From positions 53,084,336 through 53,148,335 of the forward strand of contig NC_081183.1 of NCBI RefSeq assembly GCF_029867415.1: a stretch of DNA of 64,000 nucleotides. The letters run 5' to 3'. This document shows positions 1-11,311 of this stretch, in pieces. The translations under genes and the position numbers were made by a program. This DNA comes from Vicia villosa (lineage: Eukaryota; Streptophyta; Magnoliopsida; Fabales; Fabaceae). A model generated the notes under the pieces. The model was not told the origin of the DNA and ran no database searches. It worked only from the letters and a program-made list of their open reading frames with translations. Position 1 is the first letter of the stretch; every line of letters begins with the position of its first letter.

Positions 1-1313
1 AACTCCAAGGAAGCTTTTGCACCTTTCAGATTGGGTTGAGATGCCCTAATTCTCTGAAACCGCCCTTGAGTTTTTTTGAGGATTTTTGTGTTCTTGCAAG
101 TTCTCTTCTCCGCAGATTTTCCACCCCTCATTCGATCCCTTATGCTCCTTACTTATACTAGAGTGGATTAGGTTAAAAAAGAGAGCCCACAACTCAATGA
201 ATCCAATCTTGCCATATTTGAATATTTGATTTAGTTTCTTGAATCTTAAGCTACTATTTTTGGCCAAATCTTGCATTAACCTTTTCCATTTAATTGTGCA
301 CGAAAATTAACATATATTTGGTCATAAATACTGATTGGAAACAATCAATATATCTCTCTTATCAAAATAATTGATTTTTATCTTAATTAAATCATTAAAA
401 TAAAATAAAAAATCAAATTAAATTAAATATAATGTTAAATTTCGTGCCCTTTTGTTTTGGACAAGCTAATGGCTTGTGGATCAAGTTTGTACCATAAAAA
501 CATAGGCCCATTTGCAAGATTTCTCAATTTGAACCCTCCTTTTTCATATTTGGTCCTTCAAAATCACCTAACTTTGATCAAGCATATCTCACTCAATTTT
601 TAAGCTATGAGGGAGATCTAATACTTTTTAGAAACCTCAAGAGGTCCTCTACAAGCCACTTTGGAACATATTTTTCATTTGAAGCTTTTATCTTGACCAT
701 ATTCTCTTTGGGAAAAAACTGTTTCTGAAGGATGCCTGAAAATGACCTGTAATCTTTTGCCTTGTATCTCTTAAATGAAGCATTTTTGGCCTTGGCTTGT
801 GAGACACAAAGTTGTAGAGAATCCAATTTCCTTCAAAATAGGCTTTGAGTGGAGAATTTCTGATGTTCCATGTGAAAGTTATGCCCAGTCAAAGTTGGGT
901 TGACTTTCTCCTAAGAAACCCTAATTTGAACCTTTCTATATTTGTTCATCTCTGAGTTTCTATTAATGGAATCATGATCAAGCTTTGATCAAATGATGGA
1001 TATACATCCCCACACTTATTGTGTGACCAATGGTTAGAAGTTTGGATCATGTCTTGACTTTGGATTTGAATCAGTTGATTGTAGATCTTGAGATTGTTTG
1101 AGCAGGTGACCTTTGGAGTAGTGCCTTGACTTTTGCCATGGATTTAGATTAGATCACTATAAACCATATATCCTTGATTAGGAGCCTTATCTCATTGATC
1201 CCTCTTCAAACCCTAACCTTAGGAGGCTCTTGACTAGGGGTGTTGTTTGAATGGATCCCTAGTCTTTGAATCTTTGTAAGTGAAGTAGATGGGGCAAATT
1301 TTGGGGTATGACA
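1..1313 (-). mobile_element. LTR of a Ty3/gypsy-type retrotransposon, partial
   Basis: Read on the minus strand, the LTR starts at 1313 with TGTCATACCCCAAAATTTG, a start I associate with abundant Ty3/gypsy LTRs of Vicia and Pisum relatives (from memory, not checked). It runs out of the window at base 1, so its other end and target duplication are unseen. No long ORF lies inside. The two short ORFs (46-276, 605-826) show no recognisable domain. The family assignment (Ogre/Tat-like) is an inference from the LTR start only. Confidence 0.5.
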
Positions 1314-1935
1314 ACACGTTCCTCAATGTGCGGCCCCCCACTACTACACCTTTCACACGCAATCCTCTCTTTTTTCACATGTAGCTGGTTTACGTAAGTA
1401 AGCAGTAAAAAGAAAATGTGTACTCACTCATGAGATTCGAACCTATGACTTCTTATTTGCAAGTCTCATTTCTTAGCAATTGTGCTATGTTATTTATTTG
1501 AAACAAAAACCCAATTAAAAGCATATGAATGCAATTAAATATTTATTATTTTAAAAATATAAATAATTTACAAGTAAATTAATATATTTTTAAACAAATA
1601 ATTACAAAAATCCAAAATATTGTAAATAAACCAAGGAAGTTTATAAAAACCAAGTTTAAAAATAATTATGAATTTTGAAATTGGGCCTCATATTTTATGA
1701 ATAATAAACCCAATTAAATACACACTTTTTACTCACTGCATACCCTCATTTAATTAATAAAATCTAATGACCTCACATCTTATGGATGCTAAGCCTAGGA
1801 GATTGAATTGAAGTATACATGCATTTAATAATCTTGATCACACTTATATACATATATATTTTAATACATACGTACTTTAGACGATGTGCCAATAAGAAGA
1901 GACAAGTCTTAGTGGGTCAAATTTGGGGTATGACA
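1314..1935 (-). mobile_element. Second LTR end or fragment of a related family, with a tRNA-like module
   Basis: The minus strand again starts TGTCATACCCCAAATTTG at 1935, so a second LTR of similar type ends here. It is probably interrupted at 1313 by the first one. Bases about 1385-1650 recur at about 32008-32288. The shared piece contains, on the minus strand, GGTTCGAATCT (1433-1443), close to a Pol III B box, and TAGCACAATTGCT (1475-1488), a weak A-box match. No ORF. Confidence 0.4.
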
Positions 1936-2035
1936 ACTATCAACAATGGTTGAATTATTCAACACCCTCTTTTCCCACTTTTTATACTCCACATAATCTT
2001 CTCTCTCTTCCACCTAAAAAATTCAACACTTAATA

Positions 2036-4787
2036 ATTTCAATCACTTTGAAATTTGTGAAATCGTGTAAAATAGTTTAAAATCGTTCGACTTTACCCTT
2101 TAACCAGATTTAATTTTTTTTAGTCAAATTTTAAAAAGTTTATTTTATAATTTAGCCCACGAAGACTTACAGGCTTTTTCCTTTTACTCACTTTCATATA
2201 TTGGTTATATTATTGAAGAACTTTTATTATCTAGAGATGAATATAATCAAGTTGAATACGTGCGCGTGCGTGCGTGTGCGCACTTAGGTGTATTTGGTCT
2301 GTGTATCGTGTATATAAATTTTATATTACTTTCACATGAGATAAACTTTATGATTTTACGCTTTTTTTACGTTTCGATTTTACCTATGCAAAACAAGTCA
2401 AGGTAAAAACTCAATTTTGACAACCTTGGGTATATGCATTTCATCCAATCGGAACTTTACGTTGTTATGTCAGATAGATATTCCATCTTATGGTATCCCT
2501 CATTTTTTATTTAGCAAATGGGTGAGAAGGATTATGTATGCATAAGAGATGAAAGAAATACGTGCATGAATATGAAAAAAACGCAAAAAGCCTTACATGC
2601 CGTGCTTGTAGGGATCAAAAGTTGGTCACTGTGTCATTTGTAAGTTATTTAATTTAAAAAATTAGAGTGTTTTAGTTAAAAGTTTTTGTTGAGTAGTGAT
2701 AAACATTCCATTATGTACCAGGGTTCTCCTGTATAATCCCTAAATTCAGTTGATTATAACCATCTCTATTCTATGGACGCTTGTATGGGTTCTATTATTC
2801 AGATAATACCTTATTACAGTATCTTTACCTTCAAAGTTTTAGTATCAATTTAGTATTTAATATTTATGCAAACCTGTTTATTTACCCTGGAAGTGGTGAT
2901 CAAGCTTTTGTGATTGCATTTATTAGGACAAGTTCTTGATATAGGAAATAGCTAAAGTTTTCAGGTTGGAAATCACAAGCCACATGAAGCTTGGTTTCAA
3001 GGAAGGCTGTGAATATGACAGTAATCTAAATTTCTAGTCAGAACGATTTTTATCTTGTCTTCCATTCATAGTTGTAAAAATAACTTATTTTGATATTTAC
3101 TTGTTAAGGTTGCTCCATAGACCCAAGAATATGGGGAAATCCTAACATTTGAACCAATATAAGGTGCAGGTCATTGATTTAGAGCTTTTAAACCGGAGAG
3201 AACACTTGTGATGTGGAAGGTATTTTTTTAAAGGAAAATCACTTCCAAAGAGACCCCTCTTTCATTATAAATATTTATATTAATACAAAAATTGTTTTAT
3301 AAATATATGTCATTATATTTTTTATTTGAATACATTTTTTGTGATTTTAATGAAGTGGACATTGACTCATGGCGTTAGTTGTATATAGTAAGATGAATAT
3401 TAAACATTTGAAAAAGATAAAGCTAATGCAATCAGTAATTTTATGTAAATATTAAACATTTTATAATATGTTGTTCGCCACTTCAAAACTGTCATATTCA
3501 CCATACAAGTTTCATACAAGCTTCACTAGTTTTTTGTTACCACCACTTCAAAACTGTAATAATCACCATACAAGATTGATAGAAGCTTCATGTTAAACAC
3601 AACACTTCACTGGATTGAGCTTTTTTATTAAATGATTTTGGATTTTTAATTATATAAGCCCACATGCTCTATCTCGATTCTCCTACTGGAGTTGGCTTCT
3701 CCTGTTTCACCAAAACTTCTAATTATTTGTTTGTGATTGATGAAATTATGAGTAATTTATTTTTTAACACTTCTGATTATTTATTTGTTTTGTGTTTTAG
3801 TTTATTGGTATAAACTACTAGTTTATTTTGTAATAGGCAATGGACTTTAGATTTCAGTTTAATAGAATATGATTTTAGAAAACATGAAAAACATAAATTT
3901 AAGAACATTTTAACAAATCAATTAGTTTTGTGCTCACTAAAACAATTCAATCTAACATTCTAATTGTGATTTATAGCAAGAGATCACATTGTTTTTCTTA
4001 AGCATTGATTCAATAAATTTCTAATTTCAAAACCAATGATTTCTTTATCGGTGGGGAGAGTTATGTAGGTAGTATTTGTGTAAAATTACTTGTATTTTCC
4101 TTTTCAATATTCTTTTATTAATGCTAGTTTATTTGTCTTCAGGTTACTATGCACCCTAACTTGCACAACTAATTCTCCAAACCAAAGCCAACTTAAATTT
4201 TTAGGGGATAGGGTTTGTCAACATATATGACATTTTAAATATTTGGTCAAACAATATCTTTTAAGAATAAGACTAATTAATCTTTTAATACTTGTAGATC
4301 GGAAATCCTCTTTTGGATTTTGATACCGATTCCAACTCCTTTGTCGAGTTTTTTTAAGACACATTGACAAATTTCAAGGTGAATAAATCACCTCTTAAAA
4401 GATTTTTGTAGTTACCCTACCTTTAGAAGGCAATAAATTTACCGAGAGTTTCCAAGAAGCATATACAAAATTGTCCATGAATGTATGTAAATAGTATTTA
4501 GATTTTTTCAAAGGGAGAGATATGAGATTAAAAAAGATTACATTTTAATAATTGATTTTAAATTTCGCGTACATGTGATCAGATACACAAACACTTTTAA
4601 CATGATTGCTGGCACTTGTCCAACGGCACCTAAAAATTACGAATACCTAAATGTATATGCAAGATTGTTAAAATTGTGATATAAAATCTAAATTCTATAG
4701 ATTTTACGTTTCTAGGTCTACTCTTCGTGTTAAATCAAAGGTAAAAATCTCTTTTATGTAAAATGGTATTCTAGGATGATTTTAATG
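2036..4787. repeat. 2.75-kb tandem repeat, unit 1 (complete)
   Basis: The sequence from ATTTCAATCACTTTG at 2036 restarts at 4788, 16147 and 18897. After subtracting the two insertions, the spacings are 2752, 2754 and 2750 bp. The unit is AT-rich, has no convincing ORF and shows no LTR or TIR ends I can recognise. Each unit carries an alternating purine/pyrimidine GTGCGC block (about 2258-2284 here) and a conserved stretch around 3110-3200. It could be a long-monomer satellite or a tandemly amplified piece of a non-coding transposon. Function unknown. Confidence 0.85.
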
Positions 4788-6044
4788 ATTTCAATCACTT
4801 TGAAATATGTGAAATCGTGTAAAATAGTTTAAAGTCGTTCGACTTTACTCTTTAACCAGATTTAATTTTTTTAGTCAAATTTTAAAAGGTTTATTTTATA
4901 ATTTAGCCCACTAAGACTTACAGGCTTTTTCCTTTTACTCATTTTCATATATTGGTTATATTATTGAAGAACTTTTATTATCTAGAGATGAATTTAATCA
5001 AGTTGAATATGTGCGCGTGCGTGCATGTGCGCACTTAGGTGTATTTGGTTTGTGTATCGTGTATATAAATTTTATATTATTTTCACATGAGATAAACTTT
5101 ATGATTTTACGCTTTTTTTACGTTTCGATTTTACCTATGCAAAACAAGTAAAGGTAAAAACTCAATTCTGACAACCTTTGGTATATGCATTTCATCCAAT
5201 CGGAACTTTACGTTGTTATGTCAGATAAATATTCCATCCTATGGTAGCCCTCATTTTTATTTAGCAAACGGGTGAGAAGGCTTATGTATGCATAAGAGAT
5301 GAAACAAATGCGTGCATGAATATGAAAAAAACGCAAAAAGCCTTACATGTCTTCGTGCTTGTAGGGATCAAAAGTTGGTCACTGTGTCATTCATAAGTTA
5401 TTGAATTTAAAAAATCAGAGTGTTTTAGTTAAAAGTTTTTGTTGAGTAGCGATAAACATTCCATTATGTACTAGGATTCTCCTGTATAATCCCTAAATTC
5501 AGTTGATTATAACCATCTCTATTCTATGGACGCTTGTATGGGTTCTATTATTCAGATAATACCTTATTACAGTATCTTTACCTTCATAGTTTTTGTATCA
5601 ATTTGGTATTTAATATTTATGCAAACCTGTTTATTTACCCTGGAAGTGGTGATCAAGCTTTTGTGATTGCATTTATTAGGACAAGTTCTTGATATAGGAA
5701 ATGGCTAAAGTTTTCAGGTTGGAAATCACAAGCCACGTGAAGCTTGGTTTCAATGAAGGCTGTGAATATGACAGTAATCTAAATTTCTAGTCAGAACGAT
5801 TCTTAACTTGTCTTCCATTCATAGCTGTAAAAATAACTTATTTTGATATTTACTTGTTAAGGTTGCTCCATAGACCCAAGAATATGGGGAAATCCTAACA
5901 TTTGAACCAATATAAGGTGCAGGTCATTGATTTAGAGCTTTTCAACCGGAGAGAACACTTGTGATGTGGAAGGTGTTTTTTTAAAGGAAAACCACTTCCA
6001 AAGAGACCCCTCTTTCATTATAAGTATTTATATTAATACAAAAA
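4788..6044. repeat. 2.75-kb tandem repeat, unit 2, left part
   Basis: This part aligns with 2036-3290 of unit 1. It is interrupted after ATACAAAAA at 6044 by the Ty1/copia element and resumes at 14645. The AAAAA at 6040-6044 is the left target duplication. Confidence 0.85.
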
Positions 6045-7038
6045 TGTTAGACGCTGGCCTTAGGATCTAGAGGGGGGGTGAATAGATCTTAAACAATTTT
6101 GCGGAATTAATTGAACTTTAAGCGGAAGTGATTCTGAATCGACTCGCGTCTATTCCGAACCACTATTGAAACGATTGTATATGTGTTAAAACCACTAACC
6201 AGCTTGAGATAAACGATAAGAGAATACACTATAGAATCAATACGTCGCTCTATCGAAAATAAATAACTTCTTATATGATGAACGACGTTTGCAATGCAGT
6301 AATGGTGAAAGAAGCAAAAACACAAACACTTGGTGATAATGATCAAATTGATGGTGGTTCAATGTGTGATGGATTGTGATGTTTATATAAGTCCTTAATT
6401 CACAATCTTAACACTCGAATCGTTGATCAATTTGCTATTATAACCAAATATGAACAGAATGTAAATGAAAAGGTAAAAGCGACAAGAACACGATATTTGT
6501 TTAGGCAGTTCGTCGATCGTCCTCGCTACGACTACGTCTGCCCCCAATTCCAAACTGAAATTGGGAAATCTTTCATTAATGTTGAAAGCAGTTTATACAA
6601 AGAAGATAACAAAGCGATAAACCATAAACCAATTATGTCGATCCTTTGAATCTTCTTCCCCCTTAATCTTGAGTCAGATCAAGGTTATCCAAGAGCTTCA
6701 CTTAATCCCTTTTCTGCAGTGTCTTGAATTGCCTTGAACCCTTGTTCTTCAATCTTCACACTCAGATGGATCCTCGATGAAACCTCTTGATAAAAACCCC
6801 CAAGAAACACCTATCTTGGAGGACAAAACCCGCATATTTTATTCACCAAAAACCCCACAAATCTTCACCCACTAGGAATCTTCAATTCCGTTCCATGGAC
6901 GTTATCGAACTCGATCACTAACCCTCAACGCAAGAATGATTATGTGTAATTGTGTTGGAGATGACGAAGAACGAAGATGAGAAGCCTTTGTGTATCTTTC
7001 AGTCGTTGGTGTTGTTTTCAATAATTGAACCTTGGACA

Positions 7039-7046
7039 ATATATAT
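7039..7046 (-). promoter_or_regulatory. LTR TATA-like box
   Basis: ATATATAT on the minus strand lies about 57 bp downstream, in element sense, of the last GTCGAC palindrome and about 560 bp into the LTR. This is a plausible U3 core promoter. The equivalent in the 5' LTR, the copy that would drive transcription, is at 14077-14084. Confidence 0.5.
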
Positions 7047-7103
7047 GAGAGCTTTTCAGTTGATGCAGAGAAAACCAGAAATTTTGACAGTTTTGATCAG
7101 ATA

Positions 7104-7480
7104 GGTCGACCTAATTTAGGGCTGGGTCGACCTAACAGAGCTGCATATCCTTTGGAAGACAGTTTTGATCAGATAGGTCGACCTAATTTAGGGCTGGGTC
7201 GACCTAACAGAGCTGTATATCTTTTGGATGTCATTTGTTCCCAGTTAGGTCGACCTATCAAAGAGGTAGGTCGACCAGAATCCACTTCAGATGCGTTTTG
7301 GGGAAATTTTCTCAGATTAGGTCGACCTAGTTGTTGTGTAGGTCGACCTAGCAGAATGATATGTAAATTTCTTCATTTTAGGTCGACCTGTGTTGGAAGT
7401 AGGTCGACCTAACTGCTGATTTTCTGAGTTCCTCTTATTTTGCTTGTGTTGAGTCGACCTGTGTGCATCGTAGGTCGACC
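7104..7480. repeat. Array of 12 GGTCGACC palindromes in the 3' LTR U3
   Basis: GTCGAC cores occur at 7104, 7125, 7176, 7197, 7248, 7270, 7320, 7341, 7381, 7402, 7452 and 7473 (first base of each 8-mer). Eleven are GGTCGACC and one is AGTCGACC. They come in pairs about 20-22 bp apart, repeated every 50-72 bp. The same array is at 14142-14518 in the other LTR. Confidence 0.95.
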
Positions 7481-7606
7481 TGCTCTGTTATGAGAGACCA
7501 AAGCTTGCTTTTCTTTGAGTTCTTCTGCTTGTACCTTGTTGCTTGAATGCTTGTTGAGTTTGCCATGAATCAAAAACATCTTTGTGAGTGTGATCTTGTA
7601 TTCACA

Positions 7607-7620
7607 TACTCCCCCTTTTT
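7607..7620 (-). other. Polypurine tract (plus-strand primer) of the Ty1/copia element
   Basis: On the minus strand AAAAAGGGGGAGTA directly abuts the 3' LTR start, the expected place for the polypurine tract. Confidence 0.8.
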
Positions 7621-8152
7621 GATGATGGCAAACCGGTAGTAGAAGCATTGGCAATAAGTGGTAAAAGCTCCCCCGTACACTCAGCATCTATTTACTCAGC
7701 TGAGCTCCCCCGTACACTCAGCATCTATCTCCCCCTTTGACAACATCAAAAGAGATACAAGAAAAACAGAAGAGAAGAGTAACGAGAGAAACATAGATAA
7801 AATGCTAGCATTCATAGTATAGTAGATAAAAGGTAGATAGTGATAACATGAGAGCCAAATATGTTTAAAGGTGTATTAAAGATGAGACACATATATGAGC
7901 AAGAGAGTTATATGCATGAAGTCACTATAAGCATGTTAATTGATAGCATATTATAGTATCAATAATATTTTTGGAAGTGAACAACAATTACGTTACCGCT
8001 TTCTCAATATGTAGGTGTCAACTTTAGTGGCAGCCTTTAGTCAATGTGGAATGACGCCTGGCTTGATGATGAACTACCTTTACGCTAAGAGAAATGTTAG
8101 CAGAAAAATATATATAAAGTAAAGGAATAATATTAAGAGAGAACAAACGTAA
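7621..8152 (-). other. Non-coding tail of the Ty1/copia element with extra polypurine tracts
   Basis: No gene lies between the pol stop (8153) and the PPT. Minus-strand G-runs recur: two copies of a 26-bp segment containing CGGGGGAGCT (7666-7691 and 7703-7728), and AAAGGGGGAGA at about 7729-7740. Extra PPTs of this kind are a known trait of Sireviruses. Confidence 0.6.
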
Positions 8153-11100
8153 TTAGCCCAAATTAGAGATATCGAGTATCCCTAATTCCCTACGAATGTT
8201 GAAGTATTGCTCCGTTGCTAGAGGTTTGGTGAAGATGTCAGCTAGTTGCTTCTTGCTTTCTACATGTTCAAATGTAACGTCTCCTTTCTCTACATGATCT
8301 CGTAGAAAGTGATGTCTTATTTCAATATGCTTGGTACGTGAGTGTAAGACAGGATTTTTACTCAAGTTTATGGCACTTGTGTTGTCGCACGTGATAGGTA
8401 TGCGATCAAGCTTAATACCAAAGTCAAGAAGTTGTTGCTTGAGCCATAGTATTTGTGCACAGCAGCTTCCAGCAGCTACATATTCTGCCTCAGCAGTAGA
8501 TAATGCAACCGATACTTGTTTCTTGCTATGCCAACTTATCAATGAATTTGAGAATAGATGACATGTTCCACTGGTGCTTTTTCTATCGGATTTGCAGCCA
8601 GCAAAATCTGAATCGGAGAATCCTACCGAATGGCACTCATTTCCCTTTGGATACCATAGGCCATATGTAGTAGTTCCACGTAAGTATCGCAGAATTCTTT
8701 TGACAGCTTTTAAGTGAGATTCTTTTGGACAAGATTGATATCTTGCACACATACACACACTAAACATAATGTCTGGTCTTGAGGCAGTAAGATACAATAG
8801 TGAACCTATCATACCTCGGTATAATTTCACGTCAACCTCTTTACCTTTCTCATCTTTGTCTAGATTAGTATTTGTTGCCATAGGTGTGTCAATTTCCTTT
8901 GCTTCACTCATTCCAAATCTTTTGAGCAGCTCCGTACAGTATTTAGTTTGATTCACAAACGTTCCATGACTAAGTTGCTTAATTTGTAGGCCAAGGAAGA
9001 AATTTAGCTCACCCATGAGACTCATCTCAAATTCACTCTGCATAAGCTTAGAAAAGTCTTTAACAAGTTTTGCATTAGTCGACCCAAATATAATATCATC
9101 TACATAAATTTGGACTAAGAGAATATCTTTATCTTTTCTTTTAATAAAGAGAGTAGTGTCAACTTTACCCCTAGAGTACCCTTGACTAAGGAGAAATTTG
9201 CTCAAACGTTCGTACCAAGCCCGAGGGGCTTGTTTAAGACCGTATAGAGCACGTTTCAGCTTATAGACATGAGTTGGATACATGTAATTCTCAAAGCCGG
9301 GTGGCTGAGCAACATAGACTTCTTCATTTATATAGCCATTTAGAAAGGCACTTTTAACATCCATTTGGAATAGTTTGAAGTCTTTAGAACAAGCATAAGC
9401 AAGTAAGAGACGAATAGCTTCGAGACGTGCTACAGGAGCGTATGTCTCTTCATAATCAATACCTTCCTCTTGATTATAACCTTGGGCAACTAATCTAGCT
9501 TTGTTTCTAGTAATAACGCTGTTTTCATCAAGTTTGTTACGAAAAACCCATCTAGTGCCTATTACTTGATGATCTCCCGGATGAGGGACTAAGTCCCAAA
9601 CATCATTCCGTTTAAATTGGTTTAATTCTTCTTGCATGGCCATTAGCCAATGCTCATCAAGTAATGCATCCTTAGCGTTTTTCGGCTCAACTTGTGAAAC
9701 AAAAGCAAAATGATGACAGAAGTTACTTATCTTTGAGCGTGTTGTAACGCCCCTTGAGATGTCTCCTATTATATTGTCAATTGGATGGTCTTTCACATTT
9801 GTCCAGGCCTTGGGAAGTTCTTCATTGTTTGAGATGCTTTCATTTTCATTTTCATCGTGAGACTCATCTTTCTCTCTCTCAGCATCTTTCTTTACAATAC
9901 TTTCATTCTCGTCTTCCTTATCCTTGACAATGTCTTCAGTGGATGGACCTGCACCATTAAACGAAAGACCTTTCTCGACATATTTTGTATAAGATTCATC
10001 AAAAGACACGTGTACTGACTCTTCTACTATAAGTAATCTCTTATTATATACCCGATATGCTTTGCTAGATTGTGAGTAACCAAGGAATATGCCCTCATCA
10101 GCTTTAGCATCGAATTTACCAAGATTATCCTTACCATTGTTCAAGACAAAACACTTGCAACCGAATACATGGAGATGAGATACATTTGGTTTTCTACCTT
10201 TTAGTAATTCATAGGGAGCTTTGTTCAGTATAGGACGTATTATTATCCTATTCAAAACATAACATGCGGTGCTAATCGCGTCAGCCCAGAAATACTTGGG
10301 TAGATTACCCTCATTCAGCATTGTTCTTGCCAGCTCCTCTAGAACCCGATTTTTACGTTCAACCACTCCGTTTTGTTGAGGTGTTCTAGGAGCTGAAAAG
10401 TTATGCTCAATTCCATGTTTATCACAGTATTTTTCAAAAAGATAGTTTTCAAACTCTCCACCGTGATCACTTCGAATTGCAACTATTTTGTTGTTCATTT
10501 TATTTTGACATAATCTTGCAAATTGTGTGAAAGCTGGAAAAGTTTGATCCTTACTAGGTAGAAAGATTGTCCAACAAAATCTAGAGTAATCATCGACAAT
10601 GACAAAACCATAGGTGTTTCCACCTATGCTTTTAGTCCTTGAAGGGCCAAAGAGATCCATGTGAAGTAGTTCAAGAGGGCGTGATGCTGAAACCACGTTT
10701 TTTGATTTAAAAGAGATTTTTGTTTGCTTTCCCTTTTGACAAGCATCACATAGATGATCTTTTGAAAACTTCATTTTAGGTAAGCCGATTACTAAATCTT
10801 TTGTGACAACTTTATTTAGTAAGTCAAAATTTATGTGGGTGAGACGTATATGCCAAAGCCATGAGTCTTCGCCTAGAGCAATTAGACACTTGGTACTAGA
10901 CTTAGATACCTCATCCAAGTTTAGCATGTAGATATTGTTTACTCTTAAGCCCTTAAACATAATGTCTCTTTTCTTAGTATGTTCTATTGTGCAGCCAGAA
11001 TTTGTAAACATTACTTTAAAATCTTTGTCACACAATTGACTTATACTCAAAAGATTATGTTTAAGACCTTCTACTAGCAGCACATCAGTTATAGTAGTGG

Positions 11101-11311
11101 TAGAAGGGTTACCTACACTTCCTTTACCAAGTATGGCTCCCCGATTGTTATCTCCATAGGTGACATACCCCTTTTTCTTTGCTTGAAACTCAACGAAAAG
11201 AGATAGGTCTCCAGTCATGTGTCTTGAACATCCGCTATCAAGGAACCACAACCTTTCGGCAATGTCAAGACACTTTTCCTGCAAGATTAATTTAGAGAGG
11301 GAGGTCCCCAA
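8153..11311 (-). CDS. pol: Ty1/copia Pol polyprotein (protease, integrase, RT, RNase H)
   Basis: An uninterrupted frame of 1052 residues encodes the enzymes that process, copy and integrate the element. Visible in order: the aspartic protease motif DSG with Asp near residue 25; the GAG-pre-integrase HHCC zinc site (about 154-192); the integrase catalytic triad D219, D282, E318 (DD35E spacing); the RVT_2 reverse transcriptase with D651 and YVDD at 736-739; and the RNase H region ending in the ADIFTKPL signature. No internal stop was found. The frame has no ATG at its 5' end: it opens just after a TGA and begins in the -1 frame relative to gag, overlapping its end by 25 nt. Expression therefore needs frameshifting, or the junction carries an indel. 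Related elements usually have gag and pol in one frame. Confidence 0.95.
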   Translation of the reverse strand: MGTSLSKLILQEKCLDIAERLWFLDSGCSRHMTGDLSLFVEFQAKKKGYVTYGDNNRGAILGKGSVGNPSTTTITDVLLVEGLKHNLLSISQLCDKDFKVMFTNSGCTIEHTKKRDIMFKGLRVNNIYMLNLDEVSKSSTKCLIALGEDSWLWHIRLTHINFDLLNKVVTKDLVIGLPKMKFSKDHLCDACQKGKQTKISFKSKNVVSASRPLELLHMDLFGPSRTKSIGGNTYGFVIVDDYSRFCWTIFLPSKDQTFPAFTQFARLCQNKMNNKIVAIRSDHGGEFENYLFEKYCDKHGIEHNFSAPRTPQQNGVVERKNRVLEELARTMLNEGNLPKYFWADAISTACYVLNRIIIRPILNKAPYELLKGRKPNVSHLHVFGCKCFVLNNGKDNLGKFDAKADEGIFLGYSQSSKAYRVYNKRLLIVEESVHVSFDESYTKYVEKGLSFNGAGPSTEDIVKDKEDENESIVKKDAEREKDESHDENENESISNNEELPKAWTNVKDHPIDNIIGDISRGVTTRSKISNFCHHFAFVSQVEPKNAKDALLDEHWLMAMQEELNQFKRNDVWDLVPHPGDHQVIGTRWVFRNKLDENSVITRNKARLVAQGYNQEEGIDYEETYAPVARLEAIRLLLAYACSKDFKLFQMDVKSAFLNGYINEEVYVAQPPGFENYMYPTHVYKLKRALYGLKQAPRAWYERLSKFLLSQGYSRGKVDTTLFIKRKDKDILLVQIYVDDIIFGSTNAKLVKDFSKLMQSEFEMSLMGELNFFLGLQIKQLSHGTFVNQTKYCTELLKRFGMSEAKEIDTPMATNTNLDKDEKGKEVDVKLYRGMIGSLLYLTASRPDIMFSVCMCARYQSCPKESHLKAVKRILRYLRGTTTYGLWYPKGNECHSVGFSDSDFAGCKSDRKSTSGTCHLFSNSLISWHSKKQVSVALSTAEAEYVAAGSCCAQILWLKQQLLDFGIKLDRIPITCDNTSAINLSKNPVLHSRTKHIEIRHHFLRDHVEKGDVTFEHVESKKQLADIFTKPLATEQYFNIRRELGILDISNLG

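Larger units (their letters stand above)
6045..7606 (-). mobile_element. 3' LTR of the Ty1/copia element
   Basis: This 1562-bp LTR is TG...CA on either strand. In element sense it starts TGTGAATACAAG at 7606 and ends CGTCTAACA at 6045. It contains the palindrome array (7104-7480) and a TATA-like run (7039-7046). The ORFs seen inside it (6107-6346 minus, 7032-7412 plus, 7409-7687 minus) recur or nearly recur in the other LTR and are not genes. Confidence 0.95.

Noticed and set aside
7032..7412. 126-residue ORF with repeated GRPNLGLGRPNRA peptide, also at 14070-14450
   Set aside because: It is the translation of the GTCGAC palindrome array in U3, on the strand opposite to the element. There is no evidence of a protein.
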